Positions 8,027 through 17,686 of a DNA stretch of 63,061 nucleotides are shown in pieces. Position 1 is the first letter of the stretch; every line of letters begins with the position of its first letter. Where the stretch lies: positions 1 through 63,061 of the forward strand of contig JASLFJ010000029.1 of the NCBI GenBank assembly GCA_030150665.1, written 5' to 3'. The notes beneath the pieces were generated by a model that searched no databases, had not been told where the DNA came from, and worked only from the letters and a program-made list of their open reading frames with translations. The DNA comes from Enterococcaceae bacterium (GTDB lineage Bacteria; Bacillota; Bacilli; Lactobacillales; Catellicoccaceae). The position numbers and the translations under genes were made by a program.

Positions 8027-9160
8027 TCAATCTCCTATTTCTATTTTTGGATGTAACGCAGCATCACTGCTTGATACAAATAACAACATATCTTGATCAA
8101 ATGTAATTCCTAAATACCTTGCTTGCTCTTGTTGAAATATTGTTTGAAAGCTACGACGATTATACATACTCATAAGTAACCAGGGCAGGTCATAGGTAGG
8201 GGCATAAAAAACAGCTTGGTCAATCCAGTTTCGATGTGGCAATGTTTTAATAATAGGTTTTAAATCTTTTGTATTCAAATAAAAAACATGTTGCAAATTA
8301 ATATCTTCATATCGACTATCCCAAAATTCAATCTCTTCCATATTAAAAAAGGAAGCACTGTTTGCTAACAATTGTGTTAACATCTCTTGACTAATATCTA
8401 TCAATGCACTTCTTAAAATATAAGGGGAATAACCCTCTTTTACTCTTAAAATCGATAAAAGATTTAAAAACTGTCTTCGATTATCTAAATTAATAACTTG
8501 CCAATCTTGTTGCTTAGTATATGGAATATCTGGCAAATTTCCACTAATCAGTTGATAAGGCATCAGCCTCAACAAACGCTCCGCTGTTAAATAACGAATA
8601 GCCACCAGCTCTCCTGTCCAACGACTCATATGCAGTAAAGCAAAGGCATTATGATCAAACATAATCAAAGGCATTAAGGTTAACTGCTCCTCAGTTAACT
8701 CTATTTCATAAAGATGATCATCTACTTCAAATACAAAATCAGAATAAATAGGAGTCACTTCGGTTAATTCAGATAACTCCATACCCATTTTAAATGGAGT
8801 AATGGAGACTTGATCTCCTAAGACAAAAATTTCTTGGACTCGATCATGATCATAACTCACTTGAAAAAACTGATGCATATCTGCACCATAAATCCACCAC
8901 TCATAACCTAATCCTGTTAATATATGATCTTTAGGCTGACCAAACTCCGCTTCAAATTGTTCCCGGGACTGACCAATATATTGAGAAATACCTCCAAGAG
9001 AAACAGGCGTCTCATTTCGTATAATATGGGGTTTTAATGTGGTCGCATATTGCGATGTAGGAGGGGGAGGAGGAGATGTTAAATCTTTAATAATAGGATA
9101 ACTATAAAAAGCAACTAGACAAATCACTAATGAAATTAAAAATCGTTTTAACCGTGTCAC
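8027..9160 (-). CDS. Membrane-anchored protein with CAP-associated domain (YlbC-like)
   Basis: A 377-residue protein with one N-terminal membrane helix (about 6-23), a short Pro-rich spacer (SPPPPPTSQ), then an extracytoplasmic region. The part at about 50-190 (SLGGISQYIGQSREQFEAEFG, GYEWWIYG) looks like the CAP-associated N-terminal domain of Bacillus YlbC. The C-terminal ~160 residues take the place of the CAP/SCP domain but are diverged. Location directly upstream of ylbF-ylbG-rsmD-coaD supports the YlbC assignment. It overlaps the ylaN stop by 4 bp. Function is unknown. Confidence 0.7.
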   Translation of the reverse strand: MTRLKRFLISLVICLVAFYSYPIIKDLTSPPPPPTSQYATTLKPHIIRNETPVSLGGISQYIGQSREQFEAEFGQPKDHILTGLGYEWWIYGADMHQFFQVSYDHDRVQEIFVLGDQVSITPFKMGMELSELTEVTPIYSDFVFEVDDHLYEIELTEEQLTLMPLIMFDHNAFALLHMSRWTGELVAIRYLTAERLLRLMPYQLISGNLPDIPYTKQQDWQVINLDNRRQFLNLLSILRVKEGYSPYILRSALIDISQEMLTQLLANSASFFNMEEIEFWDSRYEDINLQHVFYLNTKDLKPIIKTLPHRNWIDQAVFYAPTYDLPWLLMSMYNRRSFQTIFQQEQARYLGITFDQDMLLFVSSSDAALHPKIEIGD

Positions 9161-9489
9161 GATAGTCCTCTTTCATGATTTAATGCTGTATGATCTTGTA
9201 TTCGTTGTTCTTCACGCTGCTCATCATAAACTTCATTGTACATTTGATTGAGTGCATGCTCTAAGTGAGCTAACATTTTAGCACCTTCTGATTGACTAAT
9301 CGCATCAATCTTAACGGCATACATAATCTGCCTTGAATATCCATACATCTGTGTATCAATAACTTCTTCAAAGGCTTTACACTGTGCAATGCATAAATGA
9401 TACTGTTGATTTTCAATAATTTGTAATATTTTATCCGCTTCTTCTTCTAATACTTTTTTTGCTTTTTCTTGCCATAATAACGATGACAC
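9157..9489 (-). CDS. ylaN: YlaN family protein (DUF1507), likely iron-responsive Fur partner
   Basis: About 110 residues. The core (EADKILQIIENQ, AFEEVIDTQMYGYSRQIMYAV, GAKMLAHLEHALNQMYNEV) matches the small all-helical YlaN family, with an extra acidic/Gln-rich tail of ~20 residues. YlaN binds Fur and modulates iron-dependent repression in Bacillus and Staphylococcus. The open frame reaches a TTG at 9495, but AGGAGGGG abuts it. GTG at 9489 has proper 8-nt spacing and is preferred. First gene of the ylaN-to-coaD run, overlapping the next gene by 4 bp. Confidence 0.8.
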   Translation of the reverse strand: MSSLLWQEKAKKVLEEEADKILQIIENQQYHLCIAQCKAFEEVIDTQMYGYSRQIMYAVKIDAISQSEGAKMLAHLEHALNQMYNEVYDEQREEQRIQDHTALNHERGLS

Positions 9490-9537
9490 ACTCAACCCCT
9501 CCTATAACTATTGCATTATTTTTATTATACCATAATC

Positions 9538-10302
9538 TTAATCTTTACTTTGCATCTTCTGAGTATCTTGATCCATTTTTTTTAAAAATTGCTTACCTTT
9601 CACAAAAACACCGACATATTCATCATAAATTTGATCGATCACTGATCTTACTAATCGTTTCGTCTGATCTTTAAGTTGGATTTCACCTAAATCATCTAAG
9701 GAAAGACAAGCTAACTGTCTCATTAAATAAATAGCATTAGGATGAGCGTGATAACGATGAGATACTTTAGAAAAATCTTGAAGGCACACGAGTCCAGAAC
9801 ATTCTGAACTAAAATCAAAAATCCCTGATCTTTGTGCACAAAATCGACACTGCTGCCAATCAAAACAAATCCCAAAATAAGGCAACAATCTTAACTCAAA
9901 TAAAAAACTTAACGCTTCAGGATCTGCTCCTCCTAGAACCCGTGTTCTTAACTCAGAAAATAAAAGGTACATCTCTTGACTTGGCTGACCTTCATCTAAT
10001 GCTGCATTTAATAATTGCGCCCAATATGTCATATACGCATAAGCTAAATAATCATGATAAAGCTCCATTGGTAATTCTATTTCTTTTAAATTATTTAAAT
10101 AAGATAAGCGATTATGATTTATTTTTCCTAAAAACACTCCTTTTGCAAAAGGATGCTTTACGGAAGATAACGCATGACTTGGCATTTGTGCACCTCTAGC
10201 TAAAAACATAATAGGTCCATATTCTTCAGTAAATAACTTCACTAATAAATCTTTTTCCCGATATTTTTTTATATAAATTACAATCCCATGAACACATTCC
10301 AT
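9538..10302 (-). CDS. recO: DNA repair protein RecO
   Basis: Recombination mediator that loads RecA with RecR in the RecFOR gap-repair pathway. The 254-residue protein has an N-terminal OB-fold (GIVIYIKKYREKDLLVKLFTEEYG) and a helical domain. It has a Cys cluster, CRFC followed by SECSGLVC, resembling the zinc site of some RecO proteins. It follows era, with a terminator-like hairpin between them, the usual era-recO order in this group. Confidence 0.95.
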   Translation of the reverse strand: MECVHGIVIYIKKYREKDLLVKLFTEEYGPIMFLARGAQMPSHALSSVKHPFAKGVFLGKINHNRLSYLNNLKEIELPMELYHDYLAYAYMTYWAQLLNAALDEGQPSQEMYLLFSELRTRVLGGADPEALSFLFELRLLPYFGICFDWQQCRFCAQRSGIFDFSSECSGLVCLQDFSKVSHRYHAHPNAIYLMRQLACLSLDDLGEIQLKDQTKRLVRSVIDQIYDEYVGVFVKGKQFLKKMDQDTQKMQSKD

Positions 10303-10329
10303 GAAGACACATCCTTAATATGAAATAGG

Positions 10330-10363
10330 AAAAGACTATTAGCATCATGCTTAATAGTCTTTT
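10330..10363 (-). terminator. Intrinsic terminator or attenuator between era and recO
   Basis: On the minus strand AAAAGACTATTA pairs with TAATAGTCTTTT around a short loop, with extra pairing GCAT/ATGC inside. The era stop codon lies within the right arm. The downstream T-run is short (CTTTTCC), so partial readthrough into recO is plausible. Confidence 0.5.
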
Positions 10364-11262
10364 AATCGATATCCATAATCTGATAAATACGTTTGTTTAT
10401 CTCGCCAATTTTTTTGTACTTTCACCCATAATTCTAAAAATACTTTATCTCCTAACAGATGTTCAATATCTTTTCTTGCTTCTGTCCCAATTTTTTTCAA
10501 CATGCTTCCTTGTTTCCCAATGATGATTCCTTTTTGACTATCTCGCTCTACAATAATAGTAGCTTGTACATGAACTTTATCTTCATCAGTACGTTTAATC
10601 CCATCAACAACAACAGCCACCGAATGAGGAACTTCATCTCGTGTGAGTCGTAATACTTTTTCACGAATAAGTTCTGAAACAATAAAGTATTCTGGATGAT
10701 CAGTGACTTGATCTTCAGGATAATATTGTGGTCCTTCTGGCATCTCCTGAATTAAATGATCCAATAAACGCTCTACATTATTTCCTTCTGTTGCTGAGAT
10801 AGGAAATACTTCTGCAAATGAAAATACTGATTGATAGTCTTCAATAATCGGTAATAAAGCATCTGGATGAATCTTATCAATTTTATTAATCACTAAATAA
10901 ACAGGTGCTTGAGCATGACGCAGACGCTCAATAATAAAATCATCCCCACGTCCTCTTGGCTCATCAGCACTGACTAAAAATAAAATTGCATCTACCTCTC
11001 TTAATGCACTATAAGCAGCCTCAACCATATAATTACCTAAAGAATGCTTCGGCTTATGAATCCCTGGAGTATCAATAAATACAATTTGGGCCTCATCAGT
11101 AGTATAAATGCCTTGAATTTTATTTCGTGTTGTTTGTGCTTTATCACTCATAATTGCAATTTTTTGTCGCACAATACGATTTAATAGCGTCGATTTACCA
11201 ACATTCGGCCGACCAACTAATGCTACAAATCCTGAACGATACGTCTCTTTTTGATTCATCAT
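10351..11262 (-). CDS. era: GTPase Era
   Basis: Essential small GTPase that binds the 3' end of 16S rRNA during 30S assembly. The 303-residue protein has G1 GRPNVGKSTL, G3 DTPG (in FIDTPGIHKPKHSL), G4 NKID, and the C-terminal KH domain with GIIIGKQGSMLKKIG. It sits in the classic phoH-pgpH-ybeY-dgkA-era-recO order, 19 bp after dgkA. Confidence 0.97.
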   Translation of the reverse strand: MMNQKETYRSGFVALVGRPNVGKSTLLNRIVRQKIAIMSDKAQTTRNKIQGIYTTDEAQIVFIDTPGIHKPKHSLGNYMVEAAYSALREVDAILFLVSADEPRGRGDDFIIERLRHAQAPVYLVINKIDKIHPDALLPIIEDYQSVFSFAEVFPISATEGNNVERLLDHLIQEMPEGPQYYPEDQVTDHPEYFIVSELIREKVLRLTRDEVPHSVAVVVDGIKRTDEDKVHVQATIIVERDSQKGIIIGKQGSMLKKIGTEARKDIEHLLGDKVFLELWVKVQKNWRDKQTYLSDYGYRLKDY

Positions 11263-11281
11263 ACACGCTCCTTTACCTTTT

Positions 11282-11686
11282 TTAATGTAGTAGATGAGAA
11301 ATAAAAATAATCAGTACAAGTATCAGTGCTACGAATGCATTGAATAATACAAAGCCTGCACTAATATCTTTAACCTTTTTGGCGATTGGATGATAAGTAC
11401 AGTCGGTAATTAAATCTACAAGATGTTCAAAAACCGTATTGACCAATTCTAAAGTGATTACCCAAGCAATTAAATAAATAATCACAATCCATTCCCATAA
11501 AGATATATTCAAAATATAAGCAGTAATTAGGGCTAAAATACCTAATCCTGCTTGAATTTTTAAATTGCGTTCTTCTTTAAAGGCCGTTTTCAGCCCTGAA
11601 ATCGCATGATAAAAAGCTTGCCAAACGTGTCGGTTTTTACTCGTCTGATGCGAATCTAGAGAGTCCGAAGGCTTCCAAGATTTCAT
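11282..11686 (-). CDS. dgkA: Diacylglycerol/undecaprenol kinase family protein
   Basis: A small integral membrane kinase of about 134 residues with three membrane helices and the signature region ERNLKIQAGLG ... ELVNTVFEHLVDLI, where Glu and Asn are catalytic. Gram-positive members phosphorylate undecaprenol, feeding the wall lipid carrier pool. The open frame runs upstream to 11734 inside ybeY. ATG at 11686 is the first ATG of the family-like part. A TTG at 11698 lies 4 nt behind AAGGAG and is an alternative. Either start overlaps ybeY by 50-62 bp in another frame. Confidence 0.88.
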   Translation of the reverse strand: MKSWKPSDSLDSHQTSKNRHVWQAFYHAISGLKTAFKEERNLKIQAGLGILALITAYILNISLWEWIVIIYLIAWVITLELVNTVFEHLVDLITDCTYHPIAKKVKDISAGFVLFNAFVALILVLIIFISHLLH

Positions 11687-12131
11687 GTTGTAATCCAAAC
11701 ATCTCCTTTTCTTCTTCTGGTGTTTGATGATCATAACCTAATAAGTGAAGAAAACCATGTACAACTAAAAATCCTAATTCTCGTTCGAAAGAATGACCAT
11801 ACCGCTTTGCTTGCTCTTGAACACGATCTATAGAAATTAAAATATCTCCTAAAATTCTCGGTTCATCAACAACATGCCAGTCAATGACATCATAAACATC
11901 ATGTTCAATATCTTCCATCGCAAAACTAATCACATCAGTTGCTCGGTCAATATTTCTATACTGCTGATTATATTTTTGAATGGAATCATCAGACATAAAT
12001 GTCACTGAAAGCTCAACAGATTCTTCTAAACCCACATGCTCTGCAGCAACAGCTAATAATGCTTCTAAAGTGAGCAATCGCTTTTCTGAAATTTCTGGTT
12101 GATATTCTTGATACCAATTAACAACAATCAT
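11637..12131 (-). CDS. ybeY: Endoribonuclease YbeY, rRNA maturation factor
   Basis: A 164-residue metalloprotein with the zinc-binding HGFLHLLGYDH motif (three His) near the C-terminus and the preceding FAMEDIEHD/RILGDILIS core. YbeY takes part in 16S rRNA 3'-end processing and ribosome quality control. It overlaps pgpH by 4 bp (ATGA), and dgkA begins inside it. Confidence 0.96.
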   Translation of the reverse strand: MIVVNWYQEYQPEISEKRLLTLEALLAVAAEHVGLEESVELSVTFMSDDSIQKYNQQYRNIDRATDVISFAMEDIEHDVYDVIDWHVVDEPRILGDILISIDRVQEQAKRYGHSFERELGFLVVHGFLHLLGYDHQTPEEEKEMFGLQHEILEAFGLSRFASDE

Positions 12132-14329
12132 CGGTCTTTCCTTTCTTGTGCTTTTTTCATCTCTTCTGCTTCTTCTTTCATTTTCGGATACTTAATTCTA
12201 GAATGAAACGTACTACATAAACCATTAATAATAGACGCTTCTACTTTACGAATTTCATTAAGCGTAAGTCCTGAGTCATCTAATTGTCCATCTTCAATTC
12301 GATTTTTCACTAAATTTTTTACAAAAGCTTCAATCTTTTCATTTGTAGGATGATCCATCGCACGCACTGCAGCTTCTGCACTATCTGCAATACTAACAAC
12401 TGCAGCTTCTCTTGTTTGAGGAATTGGACCTGGATATCTAAATTCATCTTGTGTCACCGTATCATCTTGTTCTTTAGCTTTTACATAAAAATATTTCATC
12501 AATGTCGTTCCATGATGTTGCTGACAAATATCAATCACAAGCTGGGGCATCTGTTCTTCTTTTAAGATTTTAACGCCTTCTGTGACATGATCAAAAATAA
12601 TTTCTTTACTATCTTTTGGTAGTAAAAAATTATGAGGATTTTCAGCTCCTGCTGGTAAATTTTCTACAAAAAAGTTCGCATGTTTAATTTTACCAATATC
12701 ATGATAATAACAAGCTACCCGTGTTAAAAGCGTTCTCCCCCCAATTTCTGCCACCGCATTAGCACTTAAATTAGCAACCATCATACTATGATGATACGTA
12801 CCTGGAGCTTCTGTTAATAATTGCTTCAGTAACGGATGATTGGGATTGCTCAATTCATTCAGTACAATTAAACTATCATCATTTAAAAGCAGTTCAATAT
12901 AAGGATGTAACCCAATGGAAAGTAAAAAAGAAAGTAAACTTCCAGCAAGTGCACAAATAAAAATCAGCCATGTTTTAATATCTGTAAACTGTAATCCTTG
13001 AAGTGTTACTAAAACAATCGAAAAACTAAAGGGAAATAAGACAAGCCAAACAAGGCCTTTTTTCAACTGATTACCAATTCTTTCTTGTCGCAACATCGTC
13101 GCAAAAACCCCAGTGAAAATATAGTAAATACTGACCATCAGTAAAGAACTGCTACCTAAAAGATCATTAAAAATAAAAAACATATAGGCTACTTGAAAAA
13201 TGGCTGCCGTAACCCCTAACCTTCTTGAGATAAAAATCGTTAAGACTAAAGGGGTAAAGGCTGCTGGAAACAAATACATAACATAAGATAACGACTCATT
13301 TTGAAAGGTATGTAAAAATTTAATCATTAAAATATTAATTAAAAAAAGTAAGGCATAAAACGTAATATAAATCGTCTGTTTATCTTCATGTTCTACTTCA
13401 AACTGTTTTCCTAAATAAAGAAGTACAGCTGCTTGAAATAAAATTAACAACACTAAAGAAACAATAGGAAAAATAGAGGTCGTTTCATTCATCATACCTA
13501 GTAATGTTAATTTTTGAATCGCTTTTTGATCAATTTGCACTCCTTCTTGAACAATCACTTCTCCTTGATAAATCATACTCGGAGCGACACTATCTCGTGC
13601 GGCTTTTTTTAGATCTTCTGTTTTTTTCTCATTAAATCCTTCATTAACAACAATAGCTCTTGTTAATAAATCTGTAATCACACTTTTTTCTTTTTCAGAA
13701 ATCGTCATGCGATCTACATCAATAACCGCCTGTTTTCTTGCATCTTCTAAATTAGAAGTCCGAATATGTTGTGACATAATACGATCTAAACTATTTTTTG
13801 TAATCGTTAATGCATGTGATCGTTCTTCATCAGATAAAGAAAAAATCGTTTCATAAAAATGCGGTGGTAAGCTTTGATAAAATAAAATATCATGTTGATT
13901 TAGCTTTTCAAATTCTTGCTTTAACGCAGCAATTTCTTCTTCAATGGTCGGTTTTGAAATAATCTCACCCGAATTATGTTGCACTTTTTCTTGATAACTT
14001 TCTTGAGCCTTTTGTTTAATTTTAGAAACTAATTTAAATAATTGCTCAACCGTTGCGATTTGTTCTTCTTTTTTTTGTTCATCAAAGGTTGAAGCTGGTA
14101 TCACCGCTTCTTCAGCAAGTTGTCTTTTGTCTTCTGTCTCTTCTGTATTTTCAATGGTTTTATTCGCACGAATCGTTTCTTCAGCTAACTGACCTTCAAC
14201 AATATTCATCTTCTTGGGTCTGACGTTATTGTAAACTAAGGCAAAAAGAAGTAAAGAAAATACTGCTAACACAATATAAACATAGCGCTTTCCCATATTG
14301 TGCTTAATTTCTTGCACACTCCACTTCAT
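12128..14329 (-). CDS. pgpH: Membrane HD-domain phosphohydrolase PgpH (c-di-AMP phosphodiesterase type)
   Basis: A 733-residue YqfF-type protein. One N-terminal membrane helix (about 15-35) precedes an extracellular 7TMR-HDED domain (about 50-280). Seven membrane helices follow (about 285-480), then a cytoplasmic HD domain (about 495-710) with YHHSMMVANLS, CYYHDIGKI and the downstream QHHGTTL His pair. Characterised PgpH proteins hydrolyse cyclic di-AMP to pApA and so affect osmotic and wall homeostasis. It lies between phoH and ybeY as in other Firmicutes. Confidence 0.95.
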   Translation of the reverse strand: MKWSVQEIKHNMGKRYVYIVLAVFSLLLFALVYNNVRPKKMNIVEGQLAEETIRANKTIENTEETEDKRQLAEEAVIPASTFDEQKKEEQIATVEQLFKLVSKIKQKAQESYQEKVQHNSGEIISKPTIEEEIAALKQEFEKLNQHDILFYQSLPPHFYETIFSLSDEERSHALTITKNSLDRIMSQHIRTSNLEDARKQAVIDVDRMTISEKEKSVITDLLTRAIVVNEGFNEKKTEDLKKAARDSVAPSMIYQGEVIVQEGVQIDQKAIQKLTLLGMMNETTSIFPIVSLVLLILFQAAVLLYLGKQFEVEHEDKQTIYITFYALLFLINILMIKFLHTFQNESLSYVMYLFPAAFTPLVLTIFISRRLGVTAAIFQVAYMFFIFNDLLGSSSLLMVSIYYIFTGVFATMLRQERIGNQLKKGLVWLVLFPFSFSIVLVTLQGLQFTDIKTWLIFICALAGSLLSFLLSIGLHPYIELLLNDDSLIVLNELSNPNHPLLKQLLTEAPGTYHHSMMVANLSANAVAEIGGRTLLTRVACYYHDIGKIKHANFFVENLPAGAENPHNFLLPKDSKEIIFDHVTEGVKILKEEQMPQLVIDICQQHHGTTLMKYFYVKAKEQDDTVTQDEFRYPGPIPQTREAAVVSIADSAEAAVRAMDHPTNEKIEAFVKNLVKNRIEDGQLDDSGLTLNEIRKVEASIINGLCSTFHSRIKYPKMKEEAEEMKKAQERKDR

Positions 14330-14380
14330 ATGCTAATCTCCTTTTATGTATCCATAATTATGATTAACGTAGTCATCATC

Positions 14381-15349
14381 TTATGCATTAAACTGCTGAT
14401 ATGCTTGAATAATTTGGGCAACTACAGGATGTCGCACCACATCATCTGAAGAAAACGTAATAAATTGAATCTCTGGAATATCTTTTAACACACGCTCAGC
14501 ATGGATTAATCCACTAGTAACTCCTTTAGGTAAATCAACTTGTGAAGGATCTCCATTAATAATCATTTTAGACTGTGTGCCAAGACGTGTTAAAAACATC
14601 TTCATCTGAGCTACTGTCGTATTTTGCGCCTCATCTAAAATCACAAAGGCTTCATCTAGTGTTCTTCCACGCATATAAGCAAGCGGTGCTATTTCAATCA
14701 CCCCTCGATCCATCAATCGTGTCGTCTGTTCTAGCCCTAAAATGCGATTTAACGCATCATACATTGGTCTTAAATAAGGATCTACTTTTTCTTTTAAATC
14801 ACCTGGTAAAAACCCTAAATTTTCTCCAGCTTCAACAGCAGGACGTGTAATAATAATTTTGCTTACTTTTCCTTGTTTTAACGCAAGCACAGCCATTGCA
14901 ATCGCTAAAAATGTTTTTCCAGTTCCTGCAGGACCGACTCCAAAAACAACATCTCGACGATAAATAGCATCCACATATTTTTTTTGACTAAATGTTCGTG
15001 GTCGAATAGACCTGCCTTGTTTATCCGTTAACAATTCTGTATGGTATAAATCTAAAAATTGATGTAGTGTTCCATTTTTTGCCATATGAATGGCTGTTAA
15101 AACATCTCCATACTCTATATTCATCCCTCGAGATATTAATTTTTGTAGTTCAGAAAGAATATCAACTGCCAAACAAGCATGATCATCAGATAATGCTTTA
15201 ATATAAATCATCTCACCTCGATGTGTGATTGTAACATCTAATTGAGATTCTAAAAGTTTAAAATATTGATCATGCGTTCCTACAAGCTGTTGTAACATGC
15301 CTGGATCAGACACTTGTACAACACGTTGATGTTCATTGATTTCGTTCAA
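14381..15349 (-). CDS. phoH: PhoH-like NTPase
   Basis: A 322-residue protein with an N-terminal KH-like region (about 20-110) and a P-loop domain: Walker A GVGPAGTGKTFLA, Walker B FVILDEAQN, and ITRPAVEAGENLGFLPGD. PhoH proteins are ATP-binding, helicase-like, and linked genetically to RNA metabolism; their exact role is unsettled. First gene of the phoH-pgpH-ybeY-dgkA-era block. An extended -10 (TGCTATGAT, -10 hexamer at 15385-15390) lies just upstream. Confidence 0.93.
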   Translation of the reverse strand: MNEINEHQRVVQVSDPGMLQQLVGTHDQYFKLLESQLDVTITHRGEMIYIKALSDDHACLAVDILSELQKLISRGMNIEYGDVLTAIHMAKNGTLHQFLDLYHTELLTDKQGRSIRPRTFSQKKYVDAIYRRDVVFGVGPAGTGKTFLAIAMAVLALKQGKVSKIIITRPAVEAGENLGFLPGDLKEKVDPYLRPMYDALNRILGLEQTTRLMDRGVIEIAPLAYMRGRTLDEAFVILDEAQNTTVAQMKMFLTRLGTQSKMIINGDPSQVDLPKGVTSGLIHAERVLKDIPEIQFITFSSDDVVRHPVVAQIIQAYQQFNA

Positions 15350-15410
15350 AAAAAAGCCTCCTTCATTTCATTCCTAACTACCCTATCATAGCATATTTTC
15401 AGCTAAAGAT

Positions 15411-16307
15411 CTATGTAGGAGATAGTGCACTCAGTGCATTAGAAAGTGCTGCAAACTCTTGAATCGACAGCTGCTCAGCACGAACACTTGGTAAGATATC
15501 TGCCTCATTTAATGCTGTTTTAAGCCATTTTTGAATTTGCTCATCTTTACCAAATAATGCTAATAAGTTATTCCAAAGTGTTTTTCTTCTTTGTTGAAAC
15601 GCACCACGTACTAATTTAAAAAATAGCGATTCATCAGTCACTTCAACAAGTGGCTCTGCTCTTTTTTGACATACTAAAATCGCTGAGTCCACATTAGGTT
15701 TTGGAATAAAGACGGTACTTGGCACGGTAAAGGCAATGGATGCTTCCATATAGTATTGAATCGCAACCGATAACGAGCCATATGCTTTTGTTCCAGGCCC
15801 TGCCTGAATACGCTCTGCTACTTCTTTTTGCATCATCATTACATAACGGTCAATCGGTGCTTTTGTTTCGATAAGATGCATTAAAATCGGTGTAGTAATA
15901 TAATACGGTAAATTCGCAACGACATGAACAGGCAGCGTAGAATCTGTAAAGTAGGTCTGAATATCTGAGGCGATATCTGCTTTTAAAATATCTTTACCGA
16001 TGACGGTCACCTGATCATAATCAGCTAATGTTTGATTTAAAATCGGCAGTAACTGCTGATCAATTTCATAAGCAAGCACTTCATTAGCACTACGTGCTAA
16101 TTGCTCTGTAAGCGCCCCAAATCCAGGCCCGATTTCAATGACATTTGTCTTTTGATCCAGCTCTGCAACTTCAATAATTCTCTCTAAAATATTTAAATCC
16201 GTTAAAAAGTTTTGCCCATATTTTTTCTTTAACACAAATTGATGTTCCTTTAATAATTTTTGTGTATAACTCGGTGTTCCAATCTGTTCCTTTTTTGATG
16301 ATGTCAT
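15411..16307 (-). CDS. rsmA: 16S rRNA dimethyladenosine transferase KsgA/RsmA
   Basis: Dimethylates A1518 and A1519 of 16S rRNA in late 30S assembly. The 298-residue protein has QNFLTDLNILERI, the SAM motif VIEIGPGFGALTEQLA, and the catalytic NLPYYITTPI. It overlaps rnmV by 4 bp. The tatD-rnmV-rsmA string is a conserved Firmicutes operon. Confidence 0.97.
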   Translation of the reverse strand: MTSSKKEQIGTPSYTQKLLKEHQFVLKKKYGQNFLTDLNILERIIEVAELDQKTNVIEIGPGFGALTEQLARSANEVLAYEIDQQLLPILNQTLADYDQVTVIGKDILKADIASDIQTYFTDSTLPVHVVANLPYYITTPILMHLIETKAPIDRYVMMMQKEVAERIQAGPGTKAYGSLSVAIQYYMEASIAFTVPSTVFIPKPNVDSAILVCQKRAEPLVEVTDESLFFKLVRGAFQQRRKTLWNNLLALFGKDEQIQKWLKTALNEADILPSVRAEQLSIQEFAALSNALSALSPT

Positions 16308-16867
16308 AATAACGCCTCCATTTGTTCATAAGCCTGAAAAAATTCTTCTTCTGTAATGCCAAACATAACGAGTTTCTTTTGAAACTGCTTACTATTCCCA
16401 TAACCAATATGTAGTAAGTCCCCTAAAATTTCTCTTCGTTTTTGTGCCATAGCGCCTGATGATAAGCCTAATTGAAGCCACTTACCCGGAGAAAAACAAA
16501 TCCCTTGATACTGGTTATCTGGTATATTACGAATATGTGCTAAAGCAGCAGATAATGCTTCATAAGAAGCATGTTCTACCCCTAAACTATCGCTTGGATG
16601 ATTTGACTTTGCCTGAGCTCTTGATAAAAAAGCATGTCCTACTTCAGGAACATACTGAGTGACTGTTTGTCTAATTTTTTCTCCTGAAAAGTCAGGATCT
16701 GTAAATACGACCACAGGTCTTATTTGAACTAAGCGCTGAATAGCGTTTAAAGTCTGTTTAGAAATTTCTGAACCGTTCGTTTCAATCGTATCTACATGAT
16801 AAAATTGCTGAAGACGCTGCGTATCACTTTTTCCTTCAACAACAAGTACACAATCTAAGCTAATCAT
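16304..16867 (-). CDS. rnmV: Ribonuclease M5
   Basis: Processes 5S rRNA precursor. The 187-residue protein consists of an N-terminal TOPRIM domain with VVEGKSDTQRL (catalytic Glu) and VFTDPDFSGEKIR (DxD-type acidic pair), plus a C-terminal RNA-binding domain. Starts in the tatD stop (ATGA) and ends in the rsmA start (ATGA), so the three are translationally chained. Confidence 0.95.
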   Translation of the reverse strand: MISLDCVLVVEGKSDTQRLQQFYHVDTIETNGSEISKQTLNAIQRLVQIRPVVVFTDPDFSGEKIRQTVTQYVPEVGHAFLSRAQAKSNHPSDSLGVEHASYEALSAALAHIRNIPDNQYQGICFSPGKWLQLGLSSGAMAQKRREILGDLLHIGYGNSKQFQKKLVMFGITEEEFFQAYEQMEALL

Positions 16868-17634
16868 ACATCAATTCCAAACAGCTGACAGGCATTATCC
16901 ATCGTTTGCTTAGCAATCATATCTACAGGACAATTTTTAAGCTTTGCAAGCATCTCAGCAACATAGACGACATAACTTGGCTCATTACGTTTTCCACGAA
17001 AAGGAACAGGGGCTAAATAAGGCGCATCCGTTTCAATAAGTACTTTATCAAAAGGAACATAAGTTGCTGCTTCTTGGACATCTGTTGCTTTTTTAAAGGT
17101 AACTACACCACTAAAAGAAATATGCATGCCTAAATCTAAAAAACGCTCCATCCAATAACGATCTCCACTAAAACTGTGCATAATCCCACCGACATCTTCA
17201 ATATGTGCTGATTTTAAAATACGATACGTATCTTCCAGTGCCTCTCTTGTATGAATACTTACCGGCAACTGAACATGTTTAGCGAGCTCAATTTGTTCTA
17301 AAAAGACGCGTTCTTGTACTTTAGGATCATCATTCATCCAGTAATAATCCAAACCAATTTCACCTAATCCGACAACCTGAGGATGCTTTAGTTGCTCTTC
17401 TAACCAGTAAGCGATTTGTGATGTATAAGATCCTGCCTCTGTCGGATGCCAACCGATAATACTATAAAGTCCTTCATAAGTTTCACTTAAGGATAAGCTT
17501 TGTTGAATTGTTGGCGTGTCAAAACCAACAATCGCCATTTTAGTCACTTGAGCTTCTTGAGCACGCATGAGCACTTCTTCTACATCCTTAGAAAAAGCAT
17601 CGACATTTAAATGCGTATGTGTATCAAAATACAT
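16864..17634 (-). CDS. TatD family metal-dependent hydrolase
   Basis: A 256-residue TIM-barrel protein of the amidohydrolase superfamily with metal ligands in FDTHTHLN, GEIGLDYYW, SIHTREA and LIETDAPYL. TatD proteins are 3'-5' DNases/exonucleases; the Firmicutes member next to rnmV is usually called YabD. GGAGG precedes the ATG. It lies 50 bp after metG, with a terminator hairpin in the gap. Confidence 0.93.
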   Translation of the reverse strand: MYFDTHTHLNVDAFSKDVEEVLMRAQEAQVTKMAIVGFDTPTIQQSLSLSETYEGLYSIIGWHPTEAGSYTSQIAYWLEEQLKHPQVVGLGEIGLDYYWMNDDPKVQERVFLEQIELAKHVQLPVSIHTREALEDTYRILKSAHIEDVGGIMHSFSGDRYWMERFLDLGMHISFSGVVTFKKATDVQEAATYVPFDKVLIETDAPYLAPVPFRGKRNEPSYVVYVAEMLAKLKNCPVDMIAKQTMDNACQLFGIDV

Positions 17635-17651
17635 AATCCTTCCTCCTTTTG

Positions 17652-17686
17652 AAAAAAACGATTGAGTTTTTCAACTCAACCGTTTT
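17652..17686 (-). terminator. Terminator after metG
   Basis: On the minus strand ACGGTTGAGTT / AACTCAATCGT around GAAA, followed by a run of seven T. The metG stop codon lies at its left edge. It separates metG from the tatD operon. Confidence 0.75.
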